Shown piece after piece: positions 26,159 through 35,380 of a DNA stretch of 64,000 bases (position 1 is its first letter; the number at the start of each line of letters is the position of its first letter). The notes under the pieces are model-generated. The model saw nothing but the letters and a program-made list of their open reading frames with translations. It did not search any database and was not told the origin of the DNA. Made by a program: the position numbers and the translations under genes. Origin of the DNA: Radiobacillus kanasensis. Lineage in GTDB: Bacteria > Bacillota > Bacilli > Bacillales > Amphibacillaceae. The stretch is taken from NCBI RefSeq assembly GCF_021049245.1, contig NZ_CP088020.1, positions 124,001 through 188,000 of the forward strand, in the 5' to 3' direction.

Positions 26159-26328
26159 TTCCTTTTCCCCTTTCGAGTGGTGATTTTCATTTGAATACTG
26201 AAAAGCTACTAACCATAAATTAAACGAAAGAACCAGTAACAGAACTCTGATTAATGCTCTGATCTTTGTCATAGTTTTATTATGAATCAATTTGAAAGCA
26301 GGGCGGTAGCTGGAATATGCACAAATCT

Positions 26329-26359
26329 TGCCTAATACTCCAAGAGACTATAGTATAAT
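26329..26359 (+). promoter_or_regulatory. Possible promoter of the AraC gene
   Basis: TTGCCT, 19 nt, TATAAT, 47 nt before the GTG chosen as start. Its position argues against the longer frame that begins at 26328. Confidence 0.4.
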
Positions 26360-26405
26360 TAAAGTAAAAGTAGTGACACTCGGCGAAAAGGATGGGGGAC
26401 GTTCC

Positions 26406-27290
26406 GTGAAACATAATGGAGAATTAACAGAGGTAATTGGGAATCATATAAGAACGGACGGTACACAGGAGACGGATATTCCGGGCTTACGCTTCATTCG
26501 CACATCTGAAAATTCTGAACCGGTGTATTCTGTCTATGAGCCGTCTCTCTGTATAGTAACTCAGGGCTCAAAAGTTGTCATGCTTGGAAAAGAAACCTTT
26601 CAATATGATCCAACTAGTTATTTGACTGCTTCTGTTCATTTGCCAATCACTGGTCAAGTCGTTGAGGCTTCACCGCAAATCCCCTATCTAAGTTTGCAGT
26701 TGCAGCTCGATATGAATCAGGTCCTTGAAATCCTTCAATCGTCGCCTCAAATAGGGAAGCCTAAAGGTGAATCAGGACGTGGTCTTGTAATTAGCCGTAT
26801 GAGTGAATCGCTCCTCGATGCTGTGCTTCGACTCGTCCGACTCCTGGATACTCCACAAGATATCCCGGTACTTTCTCCCGGTCTCCAACGTGAGATCATT
26901 TACCGTGTTCTGCAGGATGAACAGAACGATCCCCTGAAGAAGTTTGCACTTATCGGAAGCCAAGCCCAGCGAATTGCAAAGGTAATTGATCAGATAAATC
27001 GTAACTTCGATCAGCCCCTTCGAGTTGAAGAGCTGGCTCAGCAAGTACGAATGAGCTCTTCATCCTTCTACAGTTATTTTAAGGAGGTCACAGGCATGAG
27101 TCCGATTCAGTATCAGAAACAGCTCCGCCTTCAGGAAGCACGCAGGCTACTCTTTACAGAAGAACTAAATGCGGCAGAGGCTTCATTCCAGGTCGGATAC
27201 GAAAGCCCTTCCCATTTTAGTCGAGAATATACCCGCAAATTTGGCTTGCCTCCGGGGCAGGACCTTCGCCGGCTACGGGGAACGTTATAA
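26406..27290 (+). CDS. AraC-family transcriptional regulator
   Basis: A 294-residue regulator. The N-terminal AraC_N domain (about 25-165) has PGLRFIRTSENSEPVYSVYE and PSLCIVTQGSKVVMLGKE. The C-terminal pair of HTH motifs (about 195-290) reads LRVEELAQQVRMSSSSFYSY, then MSPIQYQKQLRLQEARRLL and SFQVGYESPSHFSREYTRKF. GTG at 26406 follows GATGGGGGA. It is divergent from the Atu4866/SDR operon, which it probably controls. It belongs to the AraC type usually found beside oxidoreductases. Confidence 0.9.
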   Translation: MKHNGELTEVIGNHIRTDGTQETDIPGLRFIRTSENSEPVYSVYEPSLCIVTQGSKVVMLGKETFQYDPTSYLTASVHLPITGQVVEASPQIPYLSLQLQLDMNQVLEILQSSPQIGKPKGESGRGLVISRMSESLLDAVLRLVRLLDTPQDIPVLSPGLQREIIYRVLQDEQNDPLKKFALIGSQAQRIAKVIDQINRNFDQPLRVEELAQQVRMSSSSFYSYFKEVTGMSPIQYQKQLRLQEARRLLFTEELNAAEASFQVGYESPSHFSREYTRKFGLPPGQDLRRLRGTL

Positions 27291-27344
27291 GGAATTATCT
27301 TTTCCGATTTACTGTATGAAACGAGCAACTCAGAAACTGTAGAA

Positions 27345-27619
27345 GTGATATCAAAAATGTTCTTTCACTGTACGTTTGAAGAAGGTTCCTGACTAGAGAT
27401 TATGCGTAAATCTGGAATAGAGAAGTTGGATCAAGATGACCGATTAGGATGGGTTCATATTGCCTTTTCATTACGAAGTGGAGAAGCTGTTGACCAGATG
27501 GCAACAAGACTACAAAAGGAGGCTATCATTTAGTTAATGGTCCCCGTGTCACCGGAGATGGCTACTATGAAAGTGTAATAGAAGATCCTGAGGGGAATCT
27601 ACTAGAAGTAACTGTATAA
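27345..27619 (+). pseudogene. Decayed glyoxalase/VOC-family protein
   Basis: Frames read LEIMRKSGIEKLDQDDRLGW and [20 protein letters not shown], then after a frameshift near 27517 continue [20 protein letters not shown] and [10 protein letters not shown]. This is the C-terminal half of a vicinal-oxygen-chelate protein (VxIAF strand, then [17 protein letters not shown] with the metal Glu). A stop codon precedes LEIM and the N-terminal half is unrecognisable. The gene is broken at least twice. Confidence 0.75.
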
Positions 27620-27631
27620 CTAAAGGATGAA

Positions 27632-27665
27632 AAAAAGTTGCCTTTTGGGGGCAACTTTTTCTATT
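27632..27665. terminator. Bidirectional terminator
   Basis: AAAAAGTTGCC/GGCAACTTTTT with a 7-nt loop. It has A and T runs on both sides, so it can end the iron-transport operon on the minus strand and readthrough from the plus strand. Confidence 0.85.
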
Positions 27666-27677
27666 CTTTTGGAACCG

Positions 27678-28496
27678 TTAGGTAGTAGTGATTTCCCGAT
27701 TTACATGATATCTTCCAATCGGCACCACAGAAGGAGAACCCGAAATAGGGTCTTCTACCACCGTACAATCAAGCCCAAAGATGTCTTTAATTAAATTACT
27801 CGTAATAACATTTGACGGCTCACCCTCAGCAACAAGCTTTCCTTGATGAAGAGCAAAGATATGATCTGCATAACGCGCGGATAAGTTGATATCATGAAGA
27901 ACCATTACAATCGTTGTACCGTGCTTTCGGTTAAGGTCAGTAAGCATATCCAAAATTTCCACTTGATAGGTGATATCTAAAAAGGTTGTTGGTTCGTCTA
28001 AAAACAAAATATCCGTTTGTTGCGCCAGTGCCATGGCAATCCAGACACGCTGTCTTTGACCGCCTGAAAGCTCATCGATGTGTCGATTTCCAAGCTCTGT
28101 AATATTCATAATTTCCATGGCTTCTGCAACGGCTTCATAGTCTTTTTTAGACCATCCACTAAACAGAGATTGGTGTGGAAACCGTCCTCGTCCCACCAAG
28201 TCTGCAACCGTTATTCCTTCAGGTACGATTGGGGATTGTGGAAGCAAGCCTACCATACGAGCTAATTGTTTTGGTGGAAATTTATTAATTGGCTTTCCGT
28301 CCAGAGTAACATTACCGGAGGTCGGTTTAATAAGCCTTGCCAATGTTTTGAGTAGAGTAGATTTCCCGCACGCATTCGCACCAATAATAACGTTGATTTT
28401 ATTACTAGGGATCTCGAGGCTTATATCGTGGATCACCGTTTTATGATCATAGCCCGCAACTACTTGTTCAGCTTTAAAAATATGTTCCGGTTTCAT
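27678..28496 (-). CDS. Iron-siderophore ABC transporter, ATP-binding protein
   Basis: The ATPase of a FecE/FhuC/YusV-type importer, 272 residues. Walker A is GANACGKST (about 38-46), where the usual Gly-Cys is Ala-Cys. LSGGQRQRVWIAMAL is the signature (about 141-155), ILFLDEPT is Walker B, and VLHDINLSARYADH carries the switch His. It overlaps the end of the adjacent permease gene by one nt. It is the last gene of a four-gene operon on the minus strand, and a terminator follows after about 12 nt. Confidence 0.93.
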   Translation of the reverse strand: MKPEHIFKAEQVVAGYDHKTVIHDISLEIPSNKINVIIGANACGKSTLLKTLARLIKPTSGNVTLDGKPINKFPPKQLARMVGLLPQSPIVPEGITVADLVGRGRFPHQSLFSGWSKKDYEAVAEAMEIMNITELGNRHIDELSGGQRQRVWIAMALAQQTDILFLDEPTTFLDITYQVEILDMLTDLNRKHGTTIVMVLHDINLSARYADHIFALHQGKLVAEGEPSNVITSNLIKDIFGLDCTVVEDPISGSPSVVPIGRYHVNREITTT

Positions 28497-29527
28497 TATA
28501 ATTCTCCCTTTCGATTCATTCGGATTAGCAAGTAGATCAGATATGGCGCACCTATAATTCCGGTGATGACGCCAACAGGGTACCTAACTTCAAATGCAAA
28601 CTGTCCGATTAGATCGGACGCCAAAACCAAATTTGCGCCAACAAGACCCGCAGGAATGATGTTTGAAAACCCTACTCCGACTAGTCTTTTTGCGATTGGT
28701 CCCGAAAGGAAAGCTACAAAGGCGATTGGCCCCGTGGTAGCTGTAGCCAATGCTAGGATGATTACGGAACTTATAATAAGTAAAATTCTAGTTCTATCTG
28801 TATGGACCCCAAGGGAAGTCGCGGTTTGCTCTCCAAGCTCCAATATGCCTAGATGTCTGCCCAGCATCACAATAACAGGTACGAAGATAAGAACGGTAAT
28901 GACAAGAGGCGGAAGTTCATCCATTTGTGAACCATTTAGACTTCCACTTAGCCATCTAAGCGCTGCTGGAATATCTTGTTGTGCACCAACGAGTAGAAGA
29001 TAGGATATTAAAGCGTTGAGCATGGCTTGTATGCCTATTCCAACTAAGATTAATCTTCCAATGGAAAATGACCTTCCTCTAGAAAAAAGATAAATGAACA
29101 CAACGGTAACTAGACCAGCGATGACCGAAGCGATGGAAACCATCGTATTACTTGTATGAAGAATGAGGATACAAAAAACAGCCGCAGCGCTTGATCCAGT
29201 AGTTATCCCAATGACATTCGGGTTTGCGAGTGGATTCCGTAACATCGTCTGAAATGTGTTTCCACCAATTCCGAAAGCGAAGCCTGCAAATAGACCCGCT
29301 AGCATTCTAGGTAGCCGTATGGTATGAATAGCAAAAGAGGCACCATTGATTTGCTCTCCCAGAAGCACTCTGATGACATCTATTAGTGGATAGATGGTGC
29401 TCCCTAGTAAAAGCATCGCACAGCACAGCGCACATAAAAGGATCGTAAGTAAACCAGTAACAAGTATCCATCGGCGTCGTCTTTGACGTCTACCAGCTAT
29501 AATAAATTCAACGGATTGATTCTTCAT
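28496..29527 (-). CDS. Iron-siderophore ABC transporter, permease (FecCD family)
   Basis: A 343-residue permease with about ten membrane helices. FecCD signatures: IRLPRMLAGLFAGFAFGIGG (about 77-96), MLRNPLANPNVIGITTGS, and GPIAFVAFLSGPIAKRLVG near the C-terminus, the part that docks the ATPase. Its start overlaps the next upstream permease by 4 nt, so the two are translationally coupled and probably form a heterodimer. Confidence 0.93.
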   Translation of the reverse strand: MKNQSVEFIIAGRRQRRRRWILVTGLLTILLCALCCAMLLLGSTIYPLIDVIRVLLGEQINGASFAIHTIRLPRMLAGLFAGFAFGIGGNTFQTMLRNPLANPNVIGITTGSSAAAVFCILILHTSNTMVSIASVIAGLVTVVFIYLFSRGRSFSIGRLILVGIGIQAMLNALISYLLLVGAQQDIPAALRWLSGSLNGSQMDELPPLVITVLIFVPVIVMLGRHLGILELGEQTATSLGVHTDRTRILLIISSVIILALATATTGPIAFVAFLSGPIAKRLVGVGFSNIIPAGLVGANLVLASDLIGQFAFEVRYPVGVITGIIGAPYLIYLLIRMNRKGEL

Positions 29528-30564
29528 AATGAACTCACTTTCGCTTTCCGAGCTAGTATGATGAGTATCGGAGCTCCAATAAATGCTGTAACGACACCAA
29601 CCTCAAGCTCTCCTGGTCTACCAATGATTCTGCCAGCGATATCCGATATTGTTAAAATGATTGCTCCTGAAAGAGCGGACATCGGAATAATGAGCCGCAT
29701 GTCGGGACCAAAGATAAGGCGAATGATGTGAGTGGATAATAACCCTACAAATCCAATTGGACCTGCTAGAGCAGTAGTTGCCCCGCACAAAAGAACACCG
29801 GCAAAGGCCGCAGTAAACCTCAGTATGCCTGTTCGAACACCCAGTCCTGTCGCTACCTCATCTCCAAGTGCCAATGCATTAAGAGCTGAAGTGGAAATCG
29901 AACCTAGCAATATTCCGACGATGAGAAAGGGGATGAATGTTATAATAGATTCCCAGTTTCCAGCCCCAACGCTCCCCACTTGCCAAAATCTAAATTGATC
30001 CATGACATAGGAACGTGGAATCATAATCGCAATTACCAGGGAAGAAAGGGCAGCACTTGTAGCGGCCCCAGCCAAAACAAGTTTAAGAGGCGTAGCACCG
30101 CCACGCCCCATAGAACCAATTCCGAATACAAAAACAGCGGTAATCATTGCCCCAGCTAAAGCAAACCAAATATATTGATAGGATGTGCTAATGTTCAAGA
30201 AGGCAATGCCACTTACCACAAATAAGGCAGCACCTGTGTTTACTCCAAGGATACTCGGATCGGCAATGGGATTACGAGTGACCGCTTGCATAAGGGCACC
30301 AGAAACACCAAGTGCAGCACCACAAAATAAACCGAAAATAGTCCGAGGTATCCTCTTACGAACAACGCTTGCCCCATAGGAATCTACTTCTGGATGAAAT
30401 AAACCGTCTATTAATACATGGTATCCCACCGGACGAGAACCAAAGACTAAAGAGGCGATCACACATAGTGTGAGCACCCCTATACATACCAGTATAATCG
30501 CTATTCTATTCCTGAGAACAAAATAGTTTAACCAATTATGTTTTGAATCTGAAAAATTATTCAT
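29524..30564 (-). CDS. Iron-siderophore ABC transporter, permease (FecCD family)
   Basis: The second permease, 346 residues, with about ten helices. RKRIPRTIFGLFCGAALGVS, MQAVTRNPIADPSILGVNTG and GPIGFVGLLSTHIIRLIFG are the matching FecCD blocks. It overlaps the binding-protein gene by 8 nt and the next permease by 4 nt. Confidence 0.93.
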   Translation of the reverse strand: MNNFSDSKHNWLNYFVLRNRIAIILVCIGVLTLCVIASLVFGSRPVGYHVLIDGLFHPEVDSYGASVVRKRIPRTIFGLFCGAALGVSGALMQAVTRNPIADPSILGVNTGAALFVVSGIAFLNISTSYQYIWFALAGAMITAVFVFGIGSMGRGGATPLKLVLAGAATSAALSSLVIAIMIPRSYVMDQFRFWQVGSVGAGNWESIITFIPFLIVGILLGSISTSALNALALGDEVATGLGVRTGILRFTAAFAGVLLCGATTALAGPIGFVGLLSTHIIRLIFGPDMRLIIPMSALSGAIILTISDIAGRIIGRPGELEVGVVTAFIGAPILIILARKAKVSSL

Positions 30565-31636
30565 CTATCTTTTCAATAGCTCCTCCAATTAATTCTAGGT
30601 ACTCATCAATGGTATAAGCTATAGATAGTGGATTTGGGTTTCCGGATGCTGCTAAAGGAGTACCATTTCCTATAAATACAACAGAACCTCTTTCAATTGC
30701 CGGAATCTTGCCAAGCAGGGGATCTGATTTCACTGCTTCGTATAAGCTTTCATCCCCATATCCAATAATGATATCTGCATCGTTCAGGATATCCGCATTC
30801 TCAGCACTTAATTGTAAAGAATAGTTGTTCGGATCTTTGATTGCATTTTTCACACTTTCCGGATATTCCATGCCCAGCTCAATAAGAAACGAGCCACGTG
30901 GGTCTGCATGTGTGTATATGTGGAGCTGAGATAAATCTTCAGCTGAGAAGTTCGCCCATACTACTTTCTTCCCTTTGATTTCTGGATATTCACTTGCTTT
31001 TTCCTTAATCAATTCCTCGGTATCCTTAATGAGCTGCTCGCCCTCTTCTTTCATCCCCATACCTGTTGCATTTAAGATTACCTGTTCACGCCAAGTTGTT
31101 AACCAAGGGCTTGTCGGATAAGCCACAACTGGAGCGATTTGACTAAGAATGTCATAGTCTTCTTGTGTGATACCAGAGTAGGCAGCAAGAATCACGTCTG
31201 GGTTTGTATCTGAAATGGCTTCAAAATCAAGACCATCTGTATCTTGGAAAACATTCGGGTCCTCGACACCAAGTTCCTTTAACTTTTCAGCTGTCCAAGG
31301 CAACAATCCGCTGTCATCTTGTACGCCGTAGTTCGCCGCTGAAAATCCTACAGGTACAACTCCGAGAGCAAGAGCAACATCATGATTCGCCCATTGAATA
31401 GTAGCTACTCGTTCAGGCTTGCTCTCAATAACCGTTTTACCAAAAGCATGCTCGATTTCTATCGGGTACTTAGTGGAATCTTCACTGGAAGAAGCAGTTT
31501 CTGTATTTTCTGTACTTGTAGAATCACTCTCAGCCGAAGCTGAATCAGATTCCTTGGCTTGGCACCCAAATAGTAGTGTGATGCTCACAGCCAAAATAAA
31601 TAATGTTGTTAATGAAATGTTGCGTTTTGCCTTCAT
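30557..31636 (-). CDS. Iron-siderophore ABC transporter, substrate-binding lipoprotein
   Basis: An exported receptor of about 359 residues. The signal with lipobox ends LLFGCQ (Cys lipidated), followed by a Ser/Thr-rich linker (about 27-55). The FhuD/TroA-type fold then starts with IEHAFGKTVIESKPERVATI and includes FEAISDTNPDVILAAYSGIT. It resembles YfiY- or FatB-type siderophore receptors. The exact siderophore cannot be told. The ATG used lies 8 nt after AAGGGTGG. Two in-frame alternatives lie 6 and 12 nt upstream. It is the first gene of the operon, and a Fur box lies about 150 nt upstream. Confidence 0.92.
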   Translation of the reverse strand: MKAKRNISLTTLFILAVSITLLFGCQAKESDSASAESDSTSTENTETASSSEDSTKYPIEIEHAFGKTVIESKPERVATIQWANHDVALALGVVPVGFSAANYGVQDDSGLLPWTAEKLKELGVEDPNVFQDTDGLDFEAISDTNPDVILAAYSGITQEDYDILSQIAPVVAYPTSPWLTTWREQVILNATGMGMKEEGEQLIKDTEELIKEKASEYPEIKGKKVVWANFSAEDLSQLHIYTHADPRGSFLIELGMEYPESVKNAIKDPNNYSLQLSAENADILNDADIIIGYGDESLYEAVKSDPLLGKIPAIERGSVVFIGNGTPLAASGNPNPLSIAYTIDEYLELIGGAIEKIDE

Positions 31637-31787
31637 TTGCATATCCACCCTTATCCTTTAATATATTAAAAAATTGCAAATTAACTTTACGGATTGAATC
31701 ACATACATGATCATTATGTAAATTAAATAAAAATAAACTATGGCCTTCCTCTCCGACGGGGGGAGAAATTTTTGCAACCCTTTTAAT

Positions 31788-31802
31788 TGATAATGATTAT
31801 CA
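31788..31802 (-). promoter_or_regulatory. Fur box
   Basis: TGATAATGATTATCA, a perfect 7-1-7 inverted repeat identical to the Bacillus Fur consensus. It lies upstream of the siderophore operon, so the operon should be derepressed by iron starvation. Confidence 0.93.
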
Positions 31803-31983
31803 TTCACAATGATATATGCTCTTTTACAAGTTGTCAATGAATAATTCATGATGTAGTGGAATTGCAGCCGTGCTATTAAAATATTAATACTCCGGTTATT
31901 CCTTGAACAAAAGGTCTCTTTTTATTTGCTTTGGAAATTATACAATTGACTTAGCGTGGCTTTAGAACCATTCCCATAAAACA

Positions 31984-32012
31984 AAGGATGTCTCCCAAGC
32001 AGAGACATCCTT
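31984..32012 (-). terminator. Terminator of the copper-type operon
   Basis: AAGGATGTCTC/GAGACATCCTT with a short loop, 34 nt after the lipoprotein stop on the minus strand. The flanks are AT-rich. Confidence 0.7.
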
Positions 32013-32045
32013 AAACCATTATTCTGTTAGACGATTGCTTTTAAA

Positions 32046-32528
32046 CTAGTGATGGTGACTATTATTACCATTACTATCTTCTTGGTTTTTGGTTTCTTCA
32101 TTTAAGGAATTTAACTCCTCTTTTGAAACAGTTCCTACAATGAATCGTTTCTTTGGCATGACATGAAGACCTTTCGCCGTTACATGGGTCTGAATATAAT
32201 ATATACCATCTTGTTGAAAAGTCTTTTTAATACTGTAAATACCATTCTTTTCATTATTGGCTTTAATCATTTCACTAGCTTCCTTGTTATTTTCGCTCCA
32301 AATTTCAAATTGAACATCATCTGCTTCCTCTATATTTCCCTGACCTTGTGTTACTATAACCTTCAATATACTTTCTGTATTTAGATAGATTTCCTCTGGC
32401 AATTGTATCTCAGCTTCCACGACTTCGGGTATAGGATTCCCATTGTTGGAAGAATTAGAGTTAGCTGTACAGGCTGAAAGGAGTAATAAAATAATAGCCA
32501 TTGCAATGCTTAGAAACAAATTGTTCAC
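32046..32528 (-). CDS. YtkA-like lipoprotein with His-rich tail
   Basis: A 160-residue lipoprotein. The signal MNNLFLSIAMAIILLLLSAC carries the lipobox Cys, followed by an Asn/Ser-rich linker and a YtkA/FixH-like beta domain (about 38-135, EIQLPEEIYLNTESILKVIV and GIYSIKKTFQQDGIYYIQTH). The C-terminus is NGNNSHHH, a possible metal-binding tail. It is the last gene of a three-gene unit with a PepSY membrane protein and a YcnK-like repressor. The context suggests copper handling outside the membrane, which is inference. Confidence 0.82.
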   Translation of the reverse strand: MNNLFLSIAMAIILLLLSACTANSNSSNNGNPIPEVVEAEIQLPEEIYLNTESILKVIVTQGQGNIEEADDVQFEIWSENNKEASEMIKANNEKNGIYSIKKTFQQDGIYYIQTHVTAKGLHVMPKKRFIVGTVSKEELNSLNEETKNQEDSNGNNSHHH

Positions 32529-32546
32529 TTTTTTCCTCCCCCTCCT

Positions 32547-33947
32547 TCAATACAACCAAGTTTTTACTGGTTTTACTTTCTTTAACACAAAACGGTCTAG
32601 TAAAAATATTGCTATTATTGAAATCCCTACTAAAGGCATAATAACCCCCATAGCTATCATGAAAAAGAATACCGCTCTTGTAATTTTCTCATCGATTGAC
32701 CTGGGAGGAGCCCCTAACTTGTTATCAGGCTTTCTTTTTCTCCACATTATAAAGGCGCTGACGATAAAGCCAATTAATCCTATACAAACAATAAGTCCAA
32801 TAATCTGATTTGCTAAACCGAATAGTCGACCCTCATGCAATGCTATACCCACAGATATCCCTTTTGCCATGATTCCATAATCATCAAATCGAACATCACT
32901 CAAAATAGAACCCGTGTATTGATCTACATGTAATGTAGCACTATCTTTAGGACTTGTATCGTCCGTTGAGATAGTGAAAACACCTTTCTCCCCTTGTGGC
33001 ATGTAAATGGCATAAGGTTGCGATATATCTTCATTACTAGCAATATAGGATATATCATCTACGGCTAATGGGACATACCCATTGACAGCAGATGATGGAA
33101 CAGCTAGGTTCTCTGTTGCCCATGGTACATTTTCAGCAATATCCTTTGTTTTCACTATAGACTCTGGCTTCTCAGCAAATATAGTAGCGAAAGGAGGATA
33201 GCCTGTATTCGTTGAAGAGGCAAGATTTTTGATTTGTTCGCCGACTACGCCTGACCATGTAAGTCCAGTTGTAATTAGGATCAAAATAAAGGTGGATAAC
33301 CAAAATGCAGGGACAGCGTGCATATCCCGCCAAAAGGTTCTTCCCTTCTTATTCAATCTTGGTAAGACAGTTCCCCATATAGAACTTTTATTTCGTGGCC
33401 ACCACATATACAGACCCGTTATTAATAAAATAAAAGCCCAACATGCTGTCAATTCGACCCATCGATTAGCTATGGTTCCACCAACAAGCAATTCGCTATG
33501 GATTTTTTTAAATATTTCTGTGAATCTTTCTTCATTATTTATTCGACCTGTGAGTTCCCCGTTATAAGGGTTTACAAAAACAGAATATATTTGACCGTTT
33601 TCTGATACGCCAATCTCAGTTGTTCGGGAGGGCTCGTCATAAAATTTTATGGATGTAACGGTTCCGTTAGGGTATGCTTCTTTTACTTTAGATATCTGGG
33701 AAGAAGGAGACAAAGTTGTTGATCCTTCCTCTTGAACATAGTACTGGTCTTGATAGAGTATAGACTCAATTTGTGGTTTGAATAAGTAAACAGATCCACT
33801 GAAAGCAAGGATAATCAGGAAGGGGGCAAAGATTATACCTGCATAGAAGTGCCACCTCCACACAGTTTGATAGAGGGAGGCTCTGTTTTGTTTAAAAGTC
33901 TTTTGTTTATCAGCTTGCATGGGTTGTTCTAATTTTGTAGATTTCAC
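32547..33947 (-). CDS. PepSY-domain membrane protein
   Basis: About 466 residues with four membrane segments and a large external loop, as in the PepSY_TM (PiuB-like) family. WRWHFYAGIIFAPFLIILAF is helix 1. WVELTACWAFILLITGLYMW, DMHAVPAFWLSTFILILITT and QIIGLIVCIGLIGFIVSAFI are further helices, with the conserved HxG/H-type residues (WHFYAG, HAVPAFW, LHEGRLFG). GTG at 33947 follows AAAGGAGC. A longer frame would run back into the repressor gene. Members are implicated in metal reduction or uptake. It is located 13 nt downstream of the repressor. Confidence 0.85.
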   Translation of the reverse strand: MKSTKLEQPMQADKQKTFKQNRASLYQTVWRWHFYAGIIFAPFLIILAFSGSVYLFKPQIESILYQDQYYVQEEGSTTLSPSSQISKVKEAYPNGTVTSIKFYDEPSRTTEIGVSENGQIYSVFVNPYNGELTGRINNEERFTEIFKKIHSELLVGGTIANRWVELTACWAFILLITGLYMWWPRNKSSIWGTVLPRLNKKGRTFWRDMHAVPAFWLSTFILILITTGLTWSGVVGEQIKNLASSTNTGYPPFATIFAEKPESIVKTKDIAENVPWATENLAVPSSAVNGYVPLAVDDISYIASNEDISQPYAIYMPQGEKGVFTISTDDTSPKDSATLHVDQYTGSILSDVRFDDYGIMAKGISVGIALHEGRLFGLANQIIGLIVCIGLIGFIVSAFIMWRKRKPDNKLGAPPRSIDEKITRAVFFFMIAMGVIMPLVGISIIAIFLLDRFVLKKVKPVKTWLY

Positions 33948-33960
33948 TTGATAAGCTCCT

Positions 33961-34536
33961 TTACTTATTAGAATGGCAACAGGGCTCACCACTCATTTTT
34001 TCTTTAATAGCTGTAATCGCTCCTTCAAAATGATAGATATCCCCTCCGAACCCTAACTGAAATTGTTTAGCATTCTTTATTGAATCAAGGACAATAACTT
34101 GTGGTTGACAGCAATTAAGATTAATATCCGGATTCAGAAGAAACGTTGCCATTTTTGCACTAATCGTTGTATCTTTAAGGAAATCCTGACAAATGATTTG
34201 GGAGACTTTATTTTCAATGTCCTTATATCTAAGTAGACCACAATGAGGACAACATGTTTGTTCCACTTGCTGGTTTAGCTTAATGATCTTAACGGATTGC
34301 CGAGAAGTCGCAGGCTTATGGCAATAGGTGCAATGATCAGGAGATAGAAGGTTTTCACGAGCAAGAGTAACTCCATTTGCAGTTTTGAACACCTTCTTTT
34401 GCTCAATCAGTGGTTTTATGTCGCGGTAGATTGTCATTTCGGAGACACCCAATCTCTTGCTAATATTTGATACCCGCAATGTTCCCTCATTTTCTAACCA
34501 TGTTACTATTTGTTTTTGTCTCTCAATTGGTAACAT
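33961..34536 (-). CDS. DeoR-type copper-sensing regulator (YcnK-like)
   Basis: A 191-residue regulator. The N-terminal DeoR HTH (1-55) reads MLPIERQKQIVTWLENEGTL, then ISKRLGVSEMTIYRDIKPLI. The C-terminal half is rich in cysteine: CTYCHKP (about 70), CCPHCGLLRY (about 95), NCCQPQ (about 138) and a final EPCCHSNK. This matches the layout of B. subtilis YcnK, a copper-responsive repressor with a NosL-like sensor part. It is the first gene of the unit with the PepSY protein and YtkA-like lipoprotein, replacing the YcnJ/YcnI partners of B. subtilis. Confidence 0.8.
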   Translation of the reverse strand: MLPIERQKQIVTWLENEGTLRVSNISKRLGVSEMTIYRDIKPLIEQKKVFKTANGVTLARENLLSPDHCTYCHKPATSRQSVKIIKLNQQVEQTCCPHCGLLRYKDIENKVSQIICQDFLKDTTISAKMATFLLNPDINLNCCQPQVIVLDSIKNAKQFQLGFGGDIYHFEGAITAIKEKMSGEPCCHSNK

Positions 34537-34877
34537 CTATATCTCGCCTCGCTTTTATAAGATAACGATTCATAAATTTACTTGGATCACTTACTTTAAG
34601 GTATTTTATTTTTTTGACATGTACAAGAGTATTTGTGATAAAAAATGTGGAAAAATGTTAAAGCGTAACAATTTAGACTTGAATCTGTAACTAAGTTTAC
34701 ATAATTTAAGATATGAGAATCTTAGTCCCCATACTGTTTTTACGTATTGGATAGAAAAGTCTATTTTGTGCTACTTATAGGATCACCCGTCCGTTGACAT
34801 ATCATTGAATACTCCATTTGTAACTGGAAACGATATAAATGAGTAATTTCAGACTTTATAACGATGGAGGAATTCAC
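34537..34877. other. Divergent spacer without recognised genes
   Basis: AT-rich intergenic DNA between the YcnK-like repressor and a small plus-strand gene. Promoters and the operator of the repressor are expected here, but I cannot single out a site. Confidence 0.4.
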
Positions 34878-34997
34878 ATGTCTAAAGAAGAAAATCCAGA
34901 CAAGAAGTTCAAGCATGGTGGAAATGACAGCACCAAAAGACCAGACGAGCAAAGAAGAGGAAAAGGGAAGTCAAATTCCAGAGGAAAGTTGCGATAG
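34878..34997 (+). CDS. Small basic hypothetical protein (39 aa)
   Basis: MSKEENPDKKFKHGGNDSTK is followed by a basic tail RRGKGKSNSRGKLR. GGAGG stands 7 nt before the ATG, and a clean terminator follows the stop codon after 6 nt, so it is a complete small transcription unit. It is highly charged and probably disordered. I do not recognise the family. It is easily missed because of its length. Confidence 0.6.
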   Translation: MSKEENPDKKFKHGGNDSTKRPDEQRRGKGKSNSRGKLR

Positions 34998-35003
34998 CAG
35001 CCC

Positions 35004-35037
35004 AAAAGACAAGGTCACAGCACCTTGTCTTTTGTTA
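35004..35037 (+). terminator. Terminator after the 39-residue gene
   Basis: AAAAGACAAGGT/ACCTTGTCTTTT with a 6-nt loop, then GTTAT. The next 340 nt hold no recognised gene. Confidence 0.8.
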
Positions 35038-35380
35038 TATATTAGGAAAGTATTAAAAGTTTCACAAGGAGAAATTCAACGTAGTAATAGTTTCAAGGTT
35101 TCAAGTATAAGCGCACAAAGGAATGCGCTGTGGGTAGAACTAGGGCTTAGCCGCTTCTTATAGGCGTGGAGCAAAACCGAGTTTTCTTTATATATAAAAA
35201 TAAACTCTTTTATTGTGCCAAGTAATTCAAATGGAAGATTATGTTATGATGAAAGTATAACCGGTGAAGAGAGTTTTATTTTTACGGGGTTTTATGTGAT
35301 CGGGCTCGGTGTGGCCTTCATATACTACCATGTCTTTTTCTTTCTCAATGGGATAGGCAAAAGTCGGAAGGAGAGAAACG

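Noticed and set aside
26328..26405. Longer N-terminus of the AraC regulator starting at TTG 26328
   Set aside because: A likely promoter lies inside this stretch and the better ribosome site precedes GTG 26406.
31658..31849. Minus-strand 63-codon frame over the Fur box
   Set aside because: It covers the leader and operator of the siderophore operon. The composition is not protein-like.
34864..35163. 99-codon plus-strand frame overlapping the 39-residue gene
   Set aside because: The other frame has the well-placed ribosome site and a terminator after its stop codon. The longer frame reads through that terminator.
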